NCBI RefSeq assembly: GCF_001420605.1
Contig: NZ_LJIZ01000003.1
Location: forward strand, 248,001 to 312,000
Reading direction: 5' to 3'
Length of the DNA stretch: 64,000 nucleotides
From: Bacillus sp. FJAT-25509
GTDB lineage: Bacteria > Bacillota > Bacilli > Bacillales > Bacillaceae_G
Below, in pieces: positions 42,647 to 51,833 of the stretch (its first letter is position 1; every line of letters begins with the position of its first letter). Position numbers and translations under genes: made by a program. A model generated the notes under the pieces. It searched no databases, was not told the origin of the DNA, and worked only from the letters and a program-made list of their open reading frames with translations.

Positions 42647-42943
42647 TTATTCAATTTCGCCTGTCCATGCAAGCATACCGCCAGACATATTCACAACATT
42701 GAATCCATGACTTTCTAAAAACTGTACTGCTCGGCTACTTCTGCCGCCAGCATGACAAACAACGATGTATTCATTATTTTTATCTAGATCAGCCATGCGA
42801 AATTCGATTAAACCAAGTGGAATATGCGTCGCACCCGGGATTATTCCGTTTGCTACTTCATCAGCCTCGCGAACATCAATAATATTAAGTTTATCTCCGT
42901 TTTTTAGTAGATCTTCAAGTTTTTCTGCTGTAATTTCTCTCAT
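42647..42943 (-). CDS. rhodanese-like protein (single domain)
   Basis: 98 residues: LNIIDVREADEVANGIIPGA, HIPLGLIEFRMADL and active loop VVCHAGGRSSRAVQFLESHG, with the catalytic Cys in CHAGGRS. It transfers sulfane sulfur to thiols. AAAGGAG upstream. It lies 16 bp after a second rhodanese gene and in the same direction as cstR, so it probably handles persulfide stress. Confidence 0.88.
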   Translation of the reverse strand: MREITAEKLEDLLKNGDKLNIIDVREADEVANGIIPGATHIPLGLIEFRMADLDKNNEYIVVCHAGGRSSRAVQFLESHGFNVVNMSGGMLAWTGEIE

Positions 42944-42959
42944 TTATTATTCTCCTTTA

Positions 42960-43319
42960 TTAAGACCAAGTACTCATTCCGCCTTTTACATTTGTAATAT
43001 TGGTATAGCCCATTTTTTTAAGAACTTTACATGCTTTTTTACTTCTCATTCCACTTTGGCAAATAATAATTGTTTCTTGATCTTTTGATAAATGATTTAT
43101 ATTTTGTTTTAACAAATGTAATGGAATATTTTTGAATTCTTTAATATGTCTTCCTTTATATTCTGCAGAAGTTCTAACATCAATGAATTGTTTTTCCTTA
43201 CTTTTCAATTCATTTTTTAATTCATTTGTTGAAATTTGCTTAACTCCTTTAATTGGAAGAAAAGTTTGTACTAGAAAATAAGCAATTAATACGATGATTA
43301 GAATATTTAACATTTCCAA
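42960..43319 (-). CDS. membrane-anchored rhodanese-like protein
   Basis: 119 residues. One N-terminal membrane helix (LNILIIVLIAYFLVQTF) followed by a rhodanese domain: KEKQFIDVRTSAEYKGRHIK, NIPLHLLKQNINHL and active loop IIICQSGMRSKKACKVLK with the catalytic Cys in CQSGMRS. Part of the cstR-rhodanese-rhodanese module. Probable role: detoxification of reactive sulfur at the membrane. Confidence 0.88.
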   Translation of the reverse strand: MEMLNILIIVLIAYFLVQTFLPIKGVKQISTNELKNELKSKEKQFIDVRTSAEYKGRHIKEFKNIPLHLLKQNINHLSKDQETIIICQSGMRSKKACKVLKKMGYTNITNVKGGMSTWS

Positions 43320-43387
43320 TTAGTCTCACTTTCAAGAAGTTGATGTTAAGTAATATTTGGCCAATGATAGGGTTTTACAAATGTTTA

Positions 43388-43648
43388 TTATCTACTTTTT
43401 ACTAATAAGTTAACTGCTTCTTTTACAAGCTCTTCTGCACTTTCTCCATTTTCATCAGCTAGTCTTACACATTCAATTAGATTCGTACTTACGATGACTC
43501 CAATTGTACGATCCATTGCCGCTCTTACTGCTGATAATTGAGTTATAACTTCTTTACATCCTTTATCCTCATCCATCATTTTTAAAATGCCTCTAAGCTG
43601 CCCTTCAATTCTTTTTACTCTATTTTTTATTTGATCATCATAAGACAT
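43388..43648 (-). CDS. cstR: CsoR/FrmR family repressor, CstR type (persulfide sensor)
   Basis: 86 residues. RVKRIEGQLRGILKMMDEDK then GCKEVITQLSAVRAAMDRTI, and IVSTNLIECVRLADENGES. The two Cys of the family are kept (residues about 31 and 60) but the copper-ligand His of CsoR is Asn (NLIEC), as in CstR of Staphylococcus, which senses persulfides through a Cys pair. The two rhodanese genes downstream fit this. GGAAAG upstream of the ATG. An ATACC-N6-GGTAT operator lies 52-67 bp upstream. Confidence 0.85.
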   Translation of the reverse strand: MSYDDQIKNRVKRIEGQLRGILKMMDEDKGCKEVITQLSAVRAAMDRTIGVIVSTNLIECVRLADENGESAEELVKEAVNLLVKSR

Positions 43649-43699
43649 AGAAATCTTTCCTTTCTAAGTAAAATTTTTACATTAGTTAAAATGAACTAT

Positions 43700-43715
43700 A
43701 TACCCAGATAGGTAT
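43700..43715. promoter_or_regulatory. CstR/CsoR-type operator
   Basis: ATACCCAGATAGGTAT has the ATACC-N6-GGTAT spacing of CstR sites and lies just upstream of cstR, consistent with self-control of the operon. Confidence 0.6.
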
Positions 43716-43834
43716 GAAGTCAAATAAATTGTTGTCCTTTTTAGATTTATAGAAGAAGTAGAGCTAATGGCATATACGAGTTAAAAAAACACGAAACTAC
43801 CTATTTAATAGACAATTTCTTTTTAAACAGCATA

Positions 43835-43864
43835 AAAGCCTGGTATCTAACTATTCCAGGCTTT
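43835..43864 (-). terminator. hairpin after the 38-aa membrane peptide gene
   Basis: AAAGCCTGG (43835-43843) / CCAGGCTTT (43856-43864), with a short T-run on the minus strand. Confidence 0.6.
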
Positions 43865-43870
43865 ACTACT

Positions 43871-43987
43871 TTACATATTTATTACTAAGAAAGGTATGGT
43901 GATGATCGCTATGATCATTAATAACCAATTGTTCTTCTTAATTTGAGTAATTTCTTCCTCTAATAAAAGTTCTTCACTTTTTTTCAT
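43871..43987 (-). CDS. 38-residue membrane peptide
   Basis: ATG at 43985-43987, with TAGGAA upstream. An acidic and basic head (MKKSEELLLEEEITQIKKNN) leads into one hydrophobic helix (residues 21-38). A terminator follows 7 bp after the stop. Unknown function. The charged-head, tail-anchor plan and dedicated terminator support a real gene. Confidence 0.5.
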   Translation of the reverse strand: MKKSEELLLEEEITQIKKNNWLLMIIAIITIPFLVINM

Positions 43988-44173
43988 TATATATTCCTAC
44001 TTTCAGTTTTGATTAATTTATTCTTATATTTAAGATTTATTGCCTTAAATACAGCTTAAAATACCTGTAAGTATCAATTTTATTGCTTTTTTACTTTATA
44101 TAATGAAAATGAAAATTTAATGAAAAATCTTTTACTAATTTTTTATACTATTTAATCCATTTTACTTTTCCTT

Positions 44174-44710
44174 TTAGTGTATTATTCTTACTCGATCAAA
44201 CGGAAAAAAAACTCCTTCAACTTTGCCGACTATTTCAGACTGCTTTATATACCCTAAACCATTTCTACTATCTTTACTATTCAAACGATTATCTCCCATT
44301 ACTAAATATGACCCGTTAGGTACTTTCACTTGATTAAATTGGAGAAATTCTCTATAGACATTTTTCAAATGGTCATTTAAATAGTTTTCAGATATATGTT
44401 TTCCATTAATATAAAGGCGTCCATTCGTTAAATTAACATAGTCACTTGGCAAACCAATTATTCTTTTGACATAATACTTAGGGTCATTTTCTTTTTTTAT
44501 AATGACAACTTCGCCTCTATTTATTGATGAAATATGAAATGAGGCTTTGTTAACAAACAAATAATCATGATTATGTAGGGTCGGTTGCATCGAAGCACCT
44601 TCAACAATAAAGGGAGAAAAAATAAAAATCTTAACAATTAATGCGATCGTAAATGAATAGACTATTAGTTTAAAAGTTTGCCTTGTAGATTCCTTTTTTC
44701 GTATTTTCAA
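44174..44710 (-). CDS. sip: type I signal peptidase (SipS-type)
   Basis: 178 residues from a TTG start (44708-44710) with AAAGGGGAT upstream; the ATG at 44752 lacks such a site. One N-terminal membrane helix (LIVYSFTIALIVKIFIFSPF), then VEGASMQPTLHNHDYLFVNK with catalytic Ser, YYVKRIIGLPSD with catalytic Lys, and GDNRLNSKDSRNGLGYI. It cuts signal peptides from exported proteins, of which this window has several. Which sip paralogue it is cannot be told. Confidence 0.88.
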   Translation of the reverse strand: MKIRKKESTRQTFKLIVYSFTIALIVKIFIFSPFIVEGASMQPTLHNHDYLFVNKASFHISSINRGEVVIIKKENDPKYYVKRIIGLPSDYVNLTNGRLYINGKHISENYLNDHLKNVYREFLQFNQVKVPNGSYLVMGDNRLNSKDSRNGLGYIKQSEIVGKVEGVFFPFDRVRIIH

Positions 44711-44852
44711 CTTTTTATCCCCTTTAAGTGTTTTGTGTCCACATTTTAACATAATAGGATTAAATGTTTTCCTTATAAATATTTAATTAAAAAATAGCAA
44801 TGAATGTTTTCTGTTTCACTTTGCTATTTCTTTAATGATTAAACCAGAGCAA

Positions 44853-46496
44853 TTAAACTTGTTTTTGAGCAGTTTCTACAGCTTGCTCTCTAAGTCGGAA
44901 TTTCTGTATTTTTCCCGAGGCAGTCATCGGGTACGCTTCTACAAATTCTATATATCGTGGAATTTTATGTTTTGAGATTTTTCCTTTACAGTACAATCGA
45001 ATATCCTCTGGTGTAATTTTTATACCTTCTTTAAGAATAATCCAAGCCATTACTTCTTCCCCATACACATCATCTGGTACTCCAACAACTTGTATATCTA
45101 ACACATCTGGGTGAGTATATAAAAATTCTTCTATTTCACGAGGATAAATATTTTCCCCACCACGGATAATCATGTCTTTTAGCCTACCAGTAACTTTGCA
45201 ATAGCCATTTTCATCCATGATCGCTAAATCCCCAGTATGTAACCACTCATCTTCGTCAATTGCAACACGAGTAGCTTCTTCATTTTTGTAGTAGCCCTTC
45301 ATGACATGATAACCTCTAGTACAAAGTTCTCCTTGTACTCCACGAGGTACTTCAATAGATGTGCCTGGTTCTACAATTTTCACTTCAACATTTGGTAATG
45401 CCTTACCAACCGTTTCAACTCGTACCTCAATTGGGTCATTCGTTCTAGTTTGTGTAATAACTGGAGAAGACTCCGTTTGACCATATGCAATTGTAATCTC
45501 TGTAATTCCCATTTTTTCGATTACGGCCTTCATAACTTCAATTGGACAATTTGATCCTGCCATAATTCCAGTTCGTAAAGTTGATAAATCATATTTAGAA
45601 AATTCAGGTTCATTTAATTCAGCGATAAACATTGTCGGAACTCCATGTAATCCCGTACATTTTTCATCTTGTACTGTTTGAAGTACTCTTTTTGGACTAA
45701 AGTCTTGTACAGGTACGATCGTTGCTCCAACAGTAACACAAGCCATGGTTCCTAAAACACATCCAAAGCAATGGAAAAATGGCACAGGAATGCATAAACG
45801 ATCAGCCTTTGTTAATTCCATACAATTCGCGATATTAAACCCATTATTGACGATATTTGAGTGTGTAAGCATTACACCTTTTGGGAAACCAGTCGTTCCA
45901 GATGTATATTGCATATTTATAACATCATACGGACTCATTGATGCAATTCGCTTATCCAACTCTAAGTCTGATGTATTTTTTGCCATGGAAATAAGCTCAT
46001 TCCATGAGAATGTTCCAGGGTATTTTTTCTCACCAAGAACAATTACGTTCCGTAAAAATGGCAGTCGACTACTATGAAGTTCTCCAGGAACAGCATCCTT
46101 TAATTCTGGAATAATTTCATAAAGCATTTCAATATATGAAGAATCTTTATACTGATCCATTAAAATAATCGTTGTTGAATCAGATTGCTTTAACAAATAT
46201 TCTAGCTCAGCTGTACGATAATTTGTATTTACTGTAACAAGAACTCCACCCATTTTGCCCGTTGCAAATTGTGACGTAAGCCATTCAGGTGTATTTGAAG
46301 ACCATATAGCAATATGATCACCTTTTTGAATTCTTAGACTCATCAAACCTTTTGCTACTTCTCTGCAGTGTTTTTCAAATTGTTCGTAATTCATCCTTAA
46401 ACCTCGATCCGCATAGACAACAGCCTCATGAGTAGGATGTAATTTCGCTTTTTCTTCTAATAGTTTCCCTATCGTAATATCTAGTAAATTTGTCAT
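44853..46496 (-). CDS. AMP-binding acyl-CoA synthetase
   Basis: 547 residues. AMP-binding signature NMQYTSGTTGFPKGVMLTHS, TYGQTES-like IAYGQTESSPVITQT, GELCTRGYHVMKGYYKNEEA, LHTGDLAIMDENGYCKVTGR, and C-terminal AYPMTASGKIQKFRLREQ with the catalytic Lys. It activates a fatty or similar carboxylic acid to its CoA ester; it resembles Bacillus YngI. AAGGAGGA upstream of the ATG. Monocistronic, so the substrate is open. Confidence 0.88.
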   Translation of the reverse strand: MTNLLDITIGKLLEEKAKLHPTHEAVVYADRGLRMNYEQFEKHCREVAKGLMSLRIQKGDHIAIWSSNTPEWLTSQFATGKMGGVLVTVNTNYRTAELEYLLKQSDSTTIILMDQYKDSSYIEMLYEIIPELKDAVPGELHSSRLPFLRNVIVLGEKKYPGTFSWNELISMAKNTSDLELDKRIASMSPYDVINMQYTSGTTGFPKGVMLTHSNIVNNGFNIANCMELTKADRLCIPVPFFHCFGCVLGTMACVTVGATIVPVQDFSPKRVLQTVQDEKCTGLHGVPTMFIAELNEPEFSKYDLSTLRTGIMAGSNCPIEVMKAVIEKMGITEITIAYGQTESSPVITQTRTNDPIEVRVETVGKALPNVEVKIVEPGTSIEVPRGVQGELCTRGYHVMKGYYKNEEATRVAIDEDEWLHTGDLAIMDENGYCKVTGRLKDMIIRGGENIYPREIEEFLYTHPDVLDIQVVGVPDDVYGEEVMAWIILKEGIKITPEDIRLYCKGKISKHKIPRYIEFVEAYPMTASGKIQKFRLREQAVETAQKQV

Positions 46497-46615
46497 CTTA
46501 TCCTCCTTAATTGGTTCCCTTCCAAAAGGACGCGTTATTAAAAATTAAACCAAACATAATTAAGAATATTCTATGTTTTTAGACTTTTACCTTTAAAAAA
46601 ACTTCTGTAAAATAA

Positions 46616-46649
46616 GAAAAGCCACAAGGAAATTCTTATTCCTTGTGGC
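46616..46649 (-). terminator. terminator of gltT
   Basis: GCCACAAGGAA (46621-46631) / TTCCTTGTGGC (46639-46649), T-rich on the minus strand. Confidence 0.8.
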
Positions 46650-46708
46650 TACTCTTTTAGATAATTCATTTGAGAGTCAAAATTAAACTATTTTTTCTAT
46701 ATTATACG

Positions 46709-47965
46709 TTACATAGCAACGTTATTATCATTCTTCACCACTTCTGGTTTAAAAGCACCTTCCCATTTAGCAATTACAACTGCTGCTAAAGAGTTACCTA
46801 CTACGTTTACTGCAGTTCTAGCCATATCTAGAATACGGTCAATACCAGCAATAAATGCTAAACCTTCAACTGGAATACCTGCAGTACCTAATGTTGCTAA
46901 TAATACAACAAACGAAACGCCTGGTACACCTGCGATACCTTTTGAAGTGACCATTAGAACTAACATTAGTGAAATTTGAGCAGTGATTGATAAATGAATA
47001 CCATACATTTGAGCGATGAAAATTGCTGCTAATGCTTGATATAAAGTTGATCCATCAAGATTGAATGAGTAACCAGTCGGAATAACGAATGAAGAAATTG
47101 ATCTTGGTACTCCGAATTTTTCTACTTTTTCCATAATTCTTGGTAAAACTGTTTCAGAACTCGCAGTAGAATATGCCAAGATTAATTCATCTTTAATTAA
47201 TTTAATAAACTTAAAGATATTAACTCCTACCATTTTAGCTACTAAACCTAATACTACAACGATAAAGAATGCCATTGTTAAATACACAGTTATGACTAAT
47301 TTTCCTAATGGAATTAAAGATTCTAATCCAAATTTTGAAACTGTAACACCGATTAATGCAAAAACACCAAATGGAGCAAATTTCATAATTTGATTTGTAA
47401 TGTAAAACATTGTATCAGCTGTTCCTTGGAAAAATGCTAATACAGGCTTTCCTCTTTCTCCCACAGCTGTAATACCAAGACCGAATAGCACTGAGAAAAA
47501 GATAATTGCTAACATATTTCCTTCAACAAACGCTGAAAAAATATTCGGCGGTACGATATTTACAAATGTATCTGCAAAACCATGACTTTTCACTTCTTTA
47601 GCTGTTTCAACATAAGTATTTATATCAGTTTTGTGAAGAATACTCATATCTACACCAGCGCCTGGTTTAACGATATTCGCTACTAGTAATCCGATTAAAA
47701 TCGCAACTGTTGTAATAATCTCAAAGTAAAGAATCGTTTTTCCGCCTAAACGGCCAAGTTTTTTCGTGTCACCAACACTAGCAACACCTACAATGATACT
47801 TGAAACAACGATTGGTATTACAATCATTTTAATCAGACGTAAAAAGATATCTCCAATTGGTTGTAAATAATCTGCAACCTTTGGATTACCATAAAAAATT
47901 GCGCCTACAATGATCCCGATAACAAGACCAATTAATATTTGCCAAGCTAAGCCAATTTTTTTCAT
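46709..47965 (-). CDS. gltT: proton/sodium-glutamate/aspartate symporter GltT
   Basis: 418 residues. Family signature SSETVLPRIMEKVEKFG, the IPTGYSFNLDGSTLYQALAA motif, SKGIAGVPGVSFVVLLATLG and DRILDMARTAVNVVGNSLA, all substrate- and ion-binding elements of the SDF transporters. The whole chain follows B. subtilis GltT closely (KIGLAWQILIGLVIGIIVGA; YGNPKVADYLQPIGDIFLRL). It imports glutamate and aspartate. AAGGGGG upstream. A leader hairpin lies 60-90 bp before the start. Confidence 0.92.
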   Translation of the reverse strand: MKKIGLAWQILIGLVIGIIVGAIFYGNPKVADYLQPIGDIFLRLIKMIVIPIVVSSIIVGVASVGDTKKLGRLGGKTILYFEIITTVAILIGLLVANIVKPGAGVDMSILHKTDINTYVETAKEVKSHGFADTFVNIVPPNIFSAFVEGNMLAIIFFSVLFGLGITAVGERGKPVLAFFQGTADTMFYITNQIMKFAPFGVFALIGVTVSKFGLESLIPLGKLVITVYLTMAFFIVVVLGLVAKMVGVNIFKFIKLIKDELILAYSTASSETVLPRIMEKVEKFGVPRSISSFVIPTGYSFNLDGSTLYQALAAIFIAQMYGIHLSITAQISLMLVLMVTSKGIAGVPGVSFVVLLATLGTAGIPVEGLAFIAGIDRILDMARTAVNVVGNSLAAVVIAKWEGAFKPEVVKNDNNVAM

Positions 47966-48023
47966 AATAAAAGTCCCCCTTGTAGTTGAATTTTGCCAAG
48001 TTTTTTAATTTACTAAAAATAAC

Positions 48024-48054
48024 AAAACCATTTAAATTTTTATTAAATGGTTTT
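48024..48054 (-). other. leader hairpin upstream of gltT
   Basis: AAAACCATTTAA (48024-48035) / TTAAATGGTTTT (48043-48054), a perfect 12-bp stem, 59 bp before the gltT start, followed on the minus strand by GTTATTTTTAG. It could be an attenuator, an mRNA stabiliser, or an operator. Confidence 0.5.
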
Positions 48055-48497
48055 AAGCACTACTTGGCTTATTAAGATATCGATGGAACTCTCATAAATT
48101 ACCCATCATTTCCATAATTTAGTTTTTGATTATATTCAGAATTTACAATCAAAAAAAGTTATAAAAAACAGTATAACAGAAATCATTACGATTTCAATTT
48201 TACTATATTTTCCAAATGTCGATAAAGGTACATTACAATTCTACTAAAAAACTGAGATTTTGACAAATTCTCCTTGCTGTTTTTTAATTATTTTTTAATT
48301 TTTAACCAAATAATTACATATTACTATTTAAAAGAAGAAAAATGTTGCATTATCTATTTCATTTAAAACCTCTTTGTTTACAGGGAATAATAAGAAAAAA
48401 GTTAAATATTATCAAGACACTTATTTACGAATCTGTTCGTTTTGTTTATGATATAAGATGAATAATTTGGAAATTTAACTTATTTTTTAATAATTAA
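48055..48497. other. intergenic region between divergent gltT and zwf
   Basis: AT-rich, no gene supported on either strand. It should hold the gltT promoter; no hexamer pair stands out. Confidence 0.4.
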
Positions 48498-48551
48498 TGA
48501 AAATGCTTTCAAAATATTTTTTTGAAAGTGACTTTACATAATTTGTATAAT
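48498..48551 (+). promoter_or_regulatory. zwf promoter with upstream dyad
   Basis: TTGAAA (48522-48527), 18-bp spacer, TATAAT (48546-48551). TGAAAATGCTTTCA (48498-48511) ends 10 bp before the -35 box; it resembles a catabolite-response element but has ATGC in place of the central CG, so this is a weak call. Confidence 0.5.
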
Positions 48552-48610
48552 CAGCCTTGATTATTACTAAAATAAGTTAGAATTTATGTTTAAGAAGTGA
48601 GGTAAATTAA

Positions 48611-50110
48611 TTGAAAACTAAAGTAAACCCAAAAGCAGTTATTGTCATTTTTGGAGCAACGGGAGACCTAGCAAAAAGAAAGCTTTTTATTTCAATATAT
48701 AGATTATTTTTAAGTAAAAAAATTGATGAAGGTTTTGCGGTTGTAGGTGTTGGTAGAAGACCTTGGTCAAACGACGAGTTTCGTGAAACAGTTAAAAAAT
48801 CAATACAATCTATTGCTTCATCTGACTCTGAAATTGAAAGCTTTTTATCTCATTTTTACTACCATCAATTTGAAGTATTAGAATCGTCTTCATATATAGA
48901 ATTAGGAAATTTACTAACAAACTTGGATAACCATTATTTAATTCCTGGTAACCGAGTTTTCTTCCTAGCTATGGCACCAGAATTTTTCGGAACAATTGCT
49001 AAGCAGTTAAAACAGAATGGTTTGGCTGATACAGAAGGTTGGAGCCGAATTGTAATTGAAAAACCATTTGGACATGATCTACCGAGTGCAATTGAATTAA
49101 ATGATGAAATTCGTGAAGCATTTTCAGAAAGTCAAATCTACCGTATCGACCATTACTTAGGTAAAGAAATGGTTCAAAATATTGAAGTGATCCGTTTTGC
49201 GAATGCAATGTTTGAACCACTTTGGAATAATCGATTTATTTCGAATATCCAAATTACATCTAGTGAAATTCTTGGTGTTGAAGACCGTGGTAAGTACTAT
49301 GAGAATTCTGGAGCTTTAAAGGATATGGTTCAGAATCATATCCTTCAAGTGGCGGCACTACTTGCTATGGAGCCTCCGATTAAATTAACAACTGAAGAAA
49401 TTCGTAGTGAAAAAGTTAAAGTATTTAAAGCTCTTCGTAAAATTGATGAAAACGAAGTAAAAGATTATTTTGTTCGCGGACAATATGATGCTGGTGTAAT
49501 TAACGGTGAAGAAGTTCCAGCATATAGAAATGAAAACAATGTTGACCCTGAGTCTCAAACTGAAACATTTGTTGCTGGGAAACTTTTTATCGATAATTTC
49601 AGATGGGCTGGTGTACCATTCTATATTCGAACTGGAAAAAGAATGGCTACGAAGTCTACTAAGATTATTGTTCAGTTTTCAGATATACCAATGAACCTTT
49701 ATTACAATACAAAAGAGACAATGTCTCCAAATTTATTAATTATCCATATTCAACCCGATGAAGGTATTACATTACAATTAAATGCAAAAAGATCTGGCTC
49801 AGAAGATGGCTACACAAAGCCAATTCAACTAACATTTAATAATAATTGCGTTGATTGTATTAATACACCAGAAGCATACGAGCGATTAATTTATGATTGT
49901 ATGTTAGGTGATGGAACAAACTTTACGCATTGGGATGAAGTTAAATATTCTTGGAGCTTTGTAGATGTCATTTCAAAAGCTTGGGATCAAAAATTAGCAC
50001 CACTCACAAATTATGATTCTGGCTCGATGGGACCAAGTGAGGCTGATACTTTATTGACAGTTGATGGTCATAAATGGTGGCCTGTTTCTGAACGATTAAA
50101 TGAACATTAA
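48611..50110 (+). CDS. zwf: glucose-6-phosphate 1-dehydrogenase
   Basis: 499 residues from a TTG start with GAGGT 8 bases upstream. NADP-binding VIFGATGDLAKRKLFISIYR, the conserved IVIEKPFGHDL, the active-site RIDHYLGKEMVQNIEV and GPSEADTLLTVDGHKWWP near the end. It makes 6-phosphogluconolactone and NADPH, the first step of the oxidative pentose phosphate pathway. The next oxidative enzyme lies convergently downstream. A lactonase gene is not present here. Confidence 0.95.
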   Translation: MKTKVNPKAVIVIFGATGDLAKRKLFISIYRLFLSKKIDEGFAVVGVGRRPWSNDEFRETVKKSIQSIASSDSEIESFLSHFYYHQFEVLESSSYIELGNLLTNLDNHYLIPGNRVFFLAMAPEFFGTIAKQLKQNGLADTEGWSRIVIEKPFGHDLPSAIELNDEIREAFSESQIYRIDHYLGKEMVQNIEVIRFANAMFEPLWNNRFISNIQITSSEILGVEDRGKYYENSGALKDMVQNHILQVAALLAMEPPIKLTTEEIRSEKVKVFKALRKIDENEVKDYFVRGQYDAGVINGEEVPAYRNENNVDPESQTETFVAGKLFIDNFRWAGVPFYIRTGKRMATKSTKIIVQFSDIPMNLYYNTKETMSPNLLIIHIQPDEGITLQLNAKRSGSEDGYTKPIQLTFNNNCVDCINTPEAYERLIYDCMLGDGTNFTHWDEVKYSWSFVDVISKAWDQKLAPLTNYDSGSMGPSEADTLLTVDGHKWWPVSERLNEH

Positions 50111-50122
50111 GAACGTTTATAT

Positions 50123-50162
50123 AAAAAAGTTACCCCCACATAATCGAGGGGGTAACTTTTTT
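50123..50162 (+). terminator. shared bidirectional terminator of zwf and gnd
   Basis: AAAAAAGTTACCCCC (50123-50137) / GGGGGTAACTTTTTT (50148-50162). Confidence 0.9.
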
Positions 50163-50179
50163 ATTTTTCGAAAATAAAA

Positions 50180-51586
50180 TTATGTCCACTGAGTATGGAA
50201 CTTACCTTCTTTATCAATTCGTTCATAAGTATGTGCACCAAAATAATCTCTTTGTGCTTGAATTAAATTAGCAGGAAGTGTTTCAGTACGATAGCTATCA
50301 AAATAAGCTAATGCTGCTGAGAAACATGGAATTGGAACACCAGCTTCAATTGCTACAACGCTAATTTTTCTTAATGCACCTTGATAGCTTTCTACGATTT
50401 CTTTGAAATATGGATCAAGTAATAAGTTAGAAAGATTAGCATCTAGATCATAAGCTTCTTTAATTTTTTGTAAGAAAGCCGCGCGAATAATACATCCGCC
50501 TCTGAAGATCATTGCAATATCTCCGTATTGTAAATCCCATTTATACTCATCAGATGCAGCTCTTAATTGAGCAAATCCTTGCGCATATGAACAAATTTTG
50601 CTCATATAAAGGGCTTTACGCACATCTTCAATAAGTTGCTCTTTATCACCATTATATGTACTTGTTGACGGACCAGATAATAATTTACTTGCTTTTACTC
50701 TTTCATCCTTCATTGCAGAAATGAAACGTGCAAATACAGACTCAGTAATAATAGAAGTTGGAACACCTAAATCTAGTGTGCTTTGACTAGTCCATTTTCC
50801 AGTACCTTTTTGTCCTGCTTTATCTAAAATAACATCTACAAGTGGTTTACCTGTTTCTTCGTCTGTTTTAGTGAAGATATCAGCTGTTATTTCAATTAAA
50901 TAGCTATCAAGCTCGCCCTTATTCCAATCACTAAATACATGGTGCAATTCGTCAGCACTTAAGCCAAGTACATTTTTTAATAAAAAGTATGCTTCTGAGA
51001 TTAATTGCATATCACCATATTCAATTCCATTATGAACCATTTTTACGTAATGACCAGCACCATCTGGGCCTATATATGTTGTACAAGGCTCATTATTTAC
51101 TTTTGCAGCAATCGCTTCAAAAATAGGTTTTACTAGTTCAAAAGCTTCTTTCTGTCCACCAGGCATAATGGAAGGTCCTTTTAAAGCTCCCTCTTCTCCA
51201 CCTGAAACACCTGTTCCAATAAAATGAATTCCGCTATCAGATAACATTTTGTTTCGTCTTTGAGTGTCTTTATAGTATGTATTTCCACCATCAATTAAAA
51301 TATCACCTTTATCAAGATGAGGTAATAATTGTTCAATTGTTGAATCAGTTGGTGCTCCTGCTTTTACCATAATCAATATTTTTCTAGGTATTTCAAGAGA
51401 ATTTACAAATTCTTCAATTGAAAATGTTCCAACTACATTTTTCCCTTCTGCTTCTTTTAAAAATTCTTCTGTTTTTTCAACTGATCGGTTATATACAGAA
51501 ATTGAGAAACCTCTACTTTCAATATTTAAAGCTAGGTTTTTTCCCATTACTGCTAATCCAATGACGCCTATTTGTTGTTTAGCCAA
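50180..51586 (-). CDS. gnd: 6-phosphogluconate dehydrogenase (decarboxylating)
   Basis: 468 residues. NADP-binding [20 protein letters not shown] (GxAxxG with Asn/Arg after the second strand, NRSVEKT), [55 protein letters not shown] with the catalytic Lys, and C-terminal [18 protein letters not shown]. It makes ribulose 5-phosphate, CO2 and NADPH, following zwf in the pathway. AAGGAC-like site before the TTG/ATG; the start at 51586 gives the usual length. Confidence 0.93.
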   Translation of the reverse strand: MAKQQIGVIGLAVMGKNLALNIESRGFSISVYNRSVEKTEEFLKEAEGKNVVGTFSIEEFVNSLEIPRKILIMVKAGAPTDSTIEQLLPHLDKGDILIDGGNTYYKDTQRRNKMLSDSGIHFIGTGVSGGEEGALKGPSIMPGGQKEAFELVKPIFEAIAAKVNNEPCTTYIGPDGAGHYVKMVHNGIEYGDMQLISEAYFLLKNVLGLSADELHHVFSDWNKGELDSYLIEITADIFTKTDEETGKPLVDVILDKAGQKGTGKWTSQSTLDLGVPTSIITESVFARFISAMKDERVKASKLLSGPSTSTYNGDKEQLIEDVRKALYMSKICSYAQGFAQLRAASDEYKWDLQYGDIAMIFRGGCIIRAAFLQKIKEAYDLDANLSNLLLDPYFKEIVESYQGALRKISVVAIEAGVPIPCFSAALAYFDSYRTETLPANLIQAQRDYFGAHTYERIDKEGKFHTQWT

Positions 51587-51833
51587 TTCAATTAGTCCTT
51601 TCTAATTAAAATTTGCAAGGGTTTTCAAATTAAAAATTGTAAAATATTTACTATCTTTAATATATCCTCTGATTAGTTTTGCTATCCTGTTAAATATTCT
51701 AAAGACTAACCGAGCAAAATCCTTGCATACCATAAACTTAAGGTCAATAATGATATTAACATAACGAGCGCGATGAATAAATGTAAACATGATCTATATA
51801 TTAAAATTTTATAATTTGAAAAGAAGTGAAACG

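Noticed and set aside
48498-48511. TGAAAATGCTTTCA as a firm CcpA site for zwf
   Set aside because: The central CG of the consensus is replaced by TG and zwf is not a typical CcpA target, so it is kept only as a weak note.
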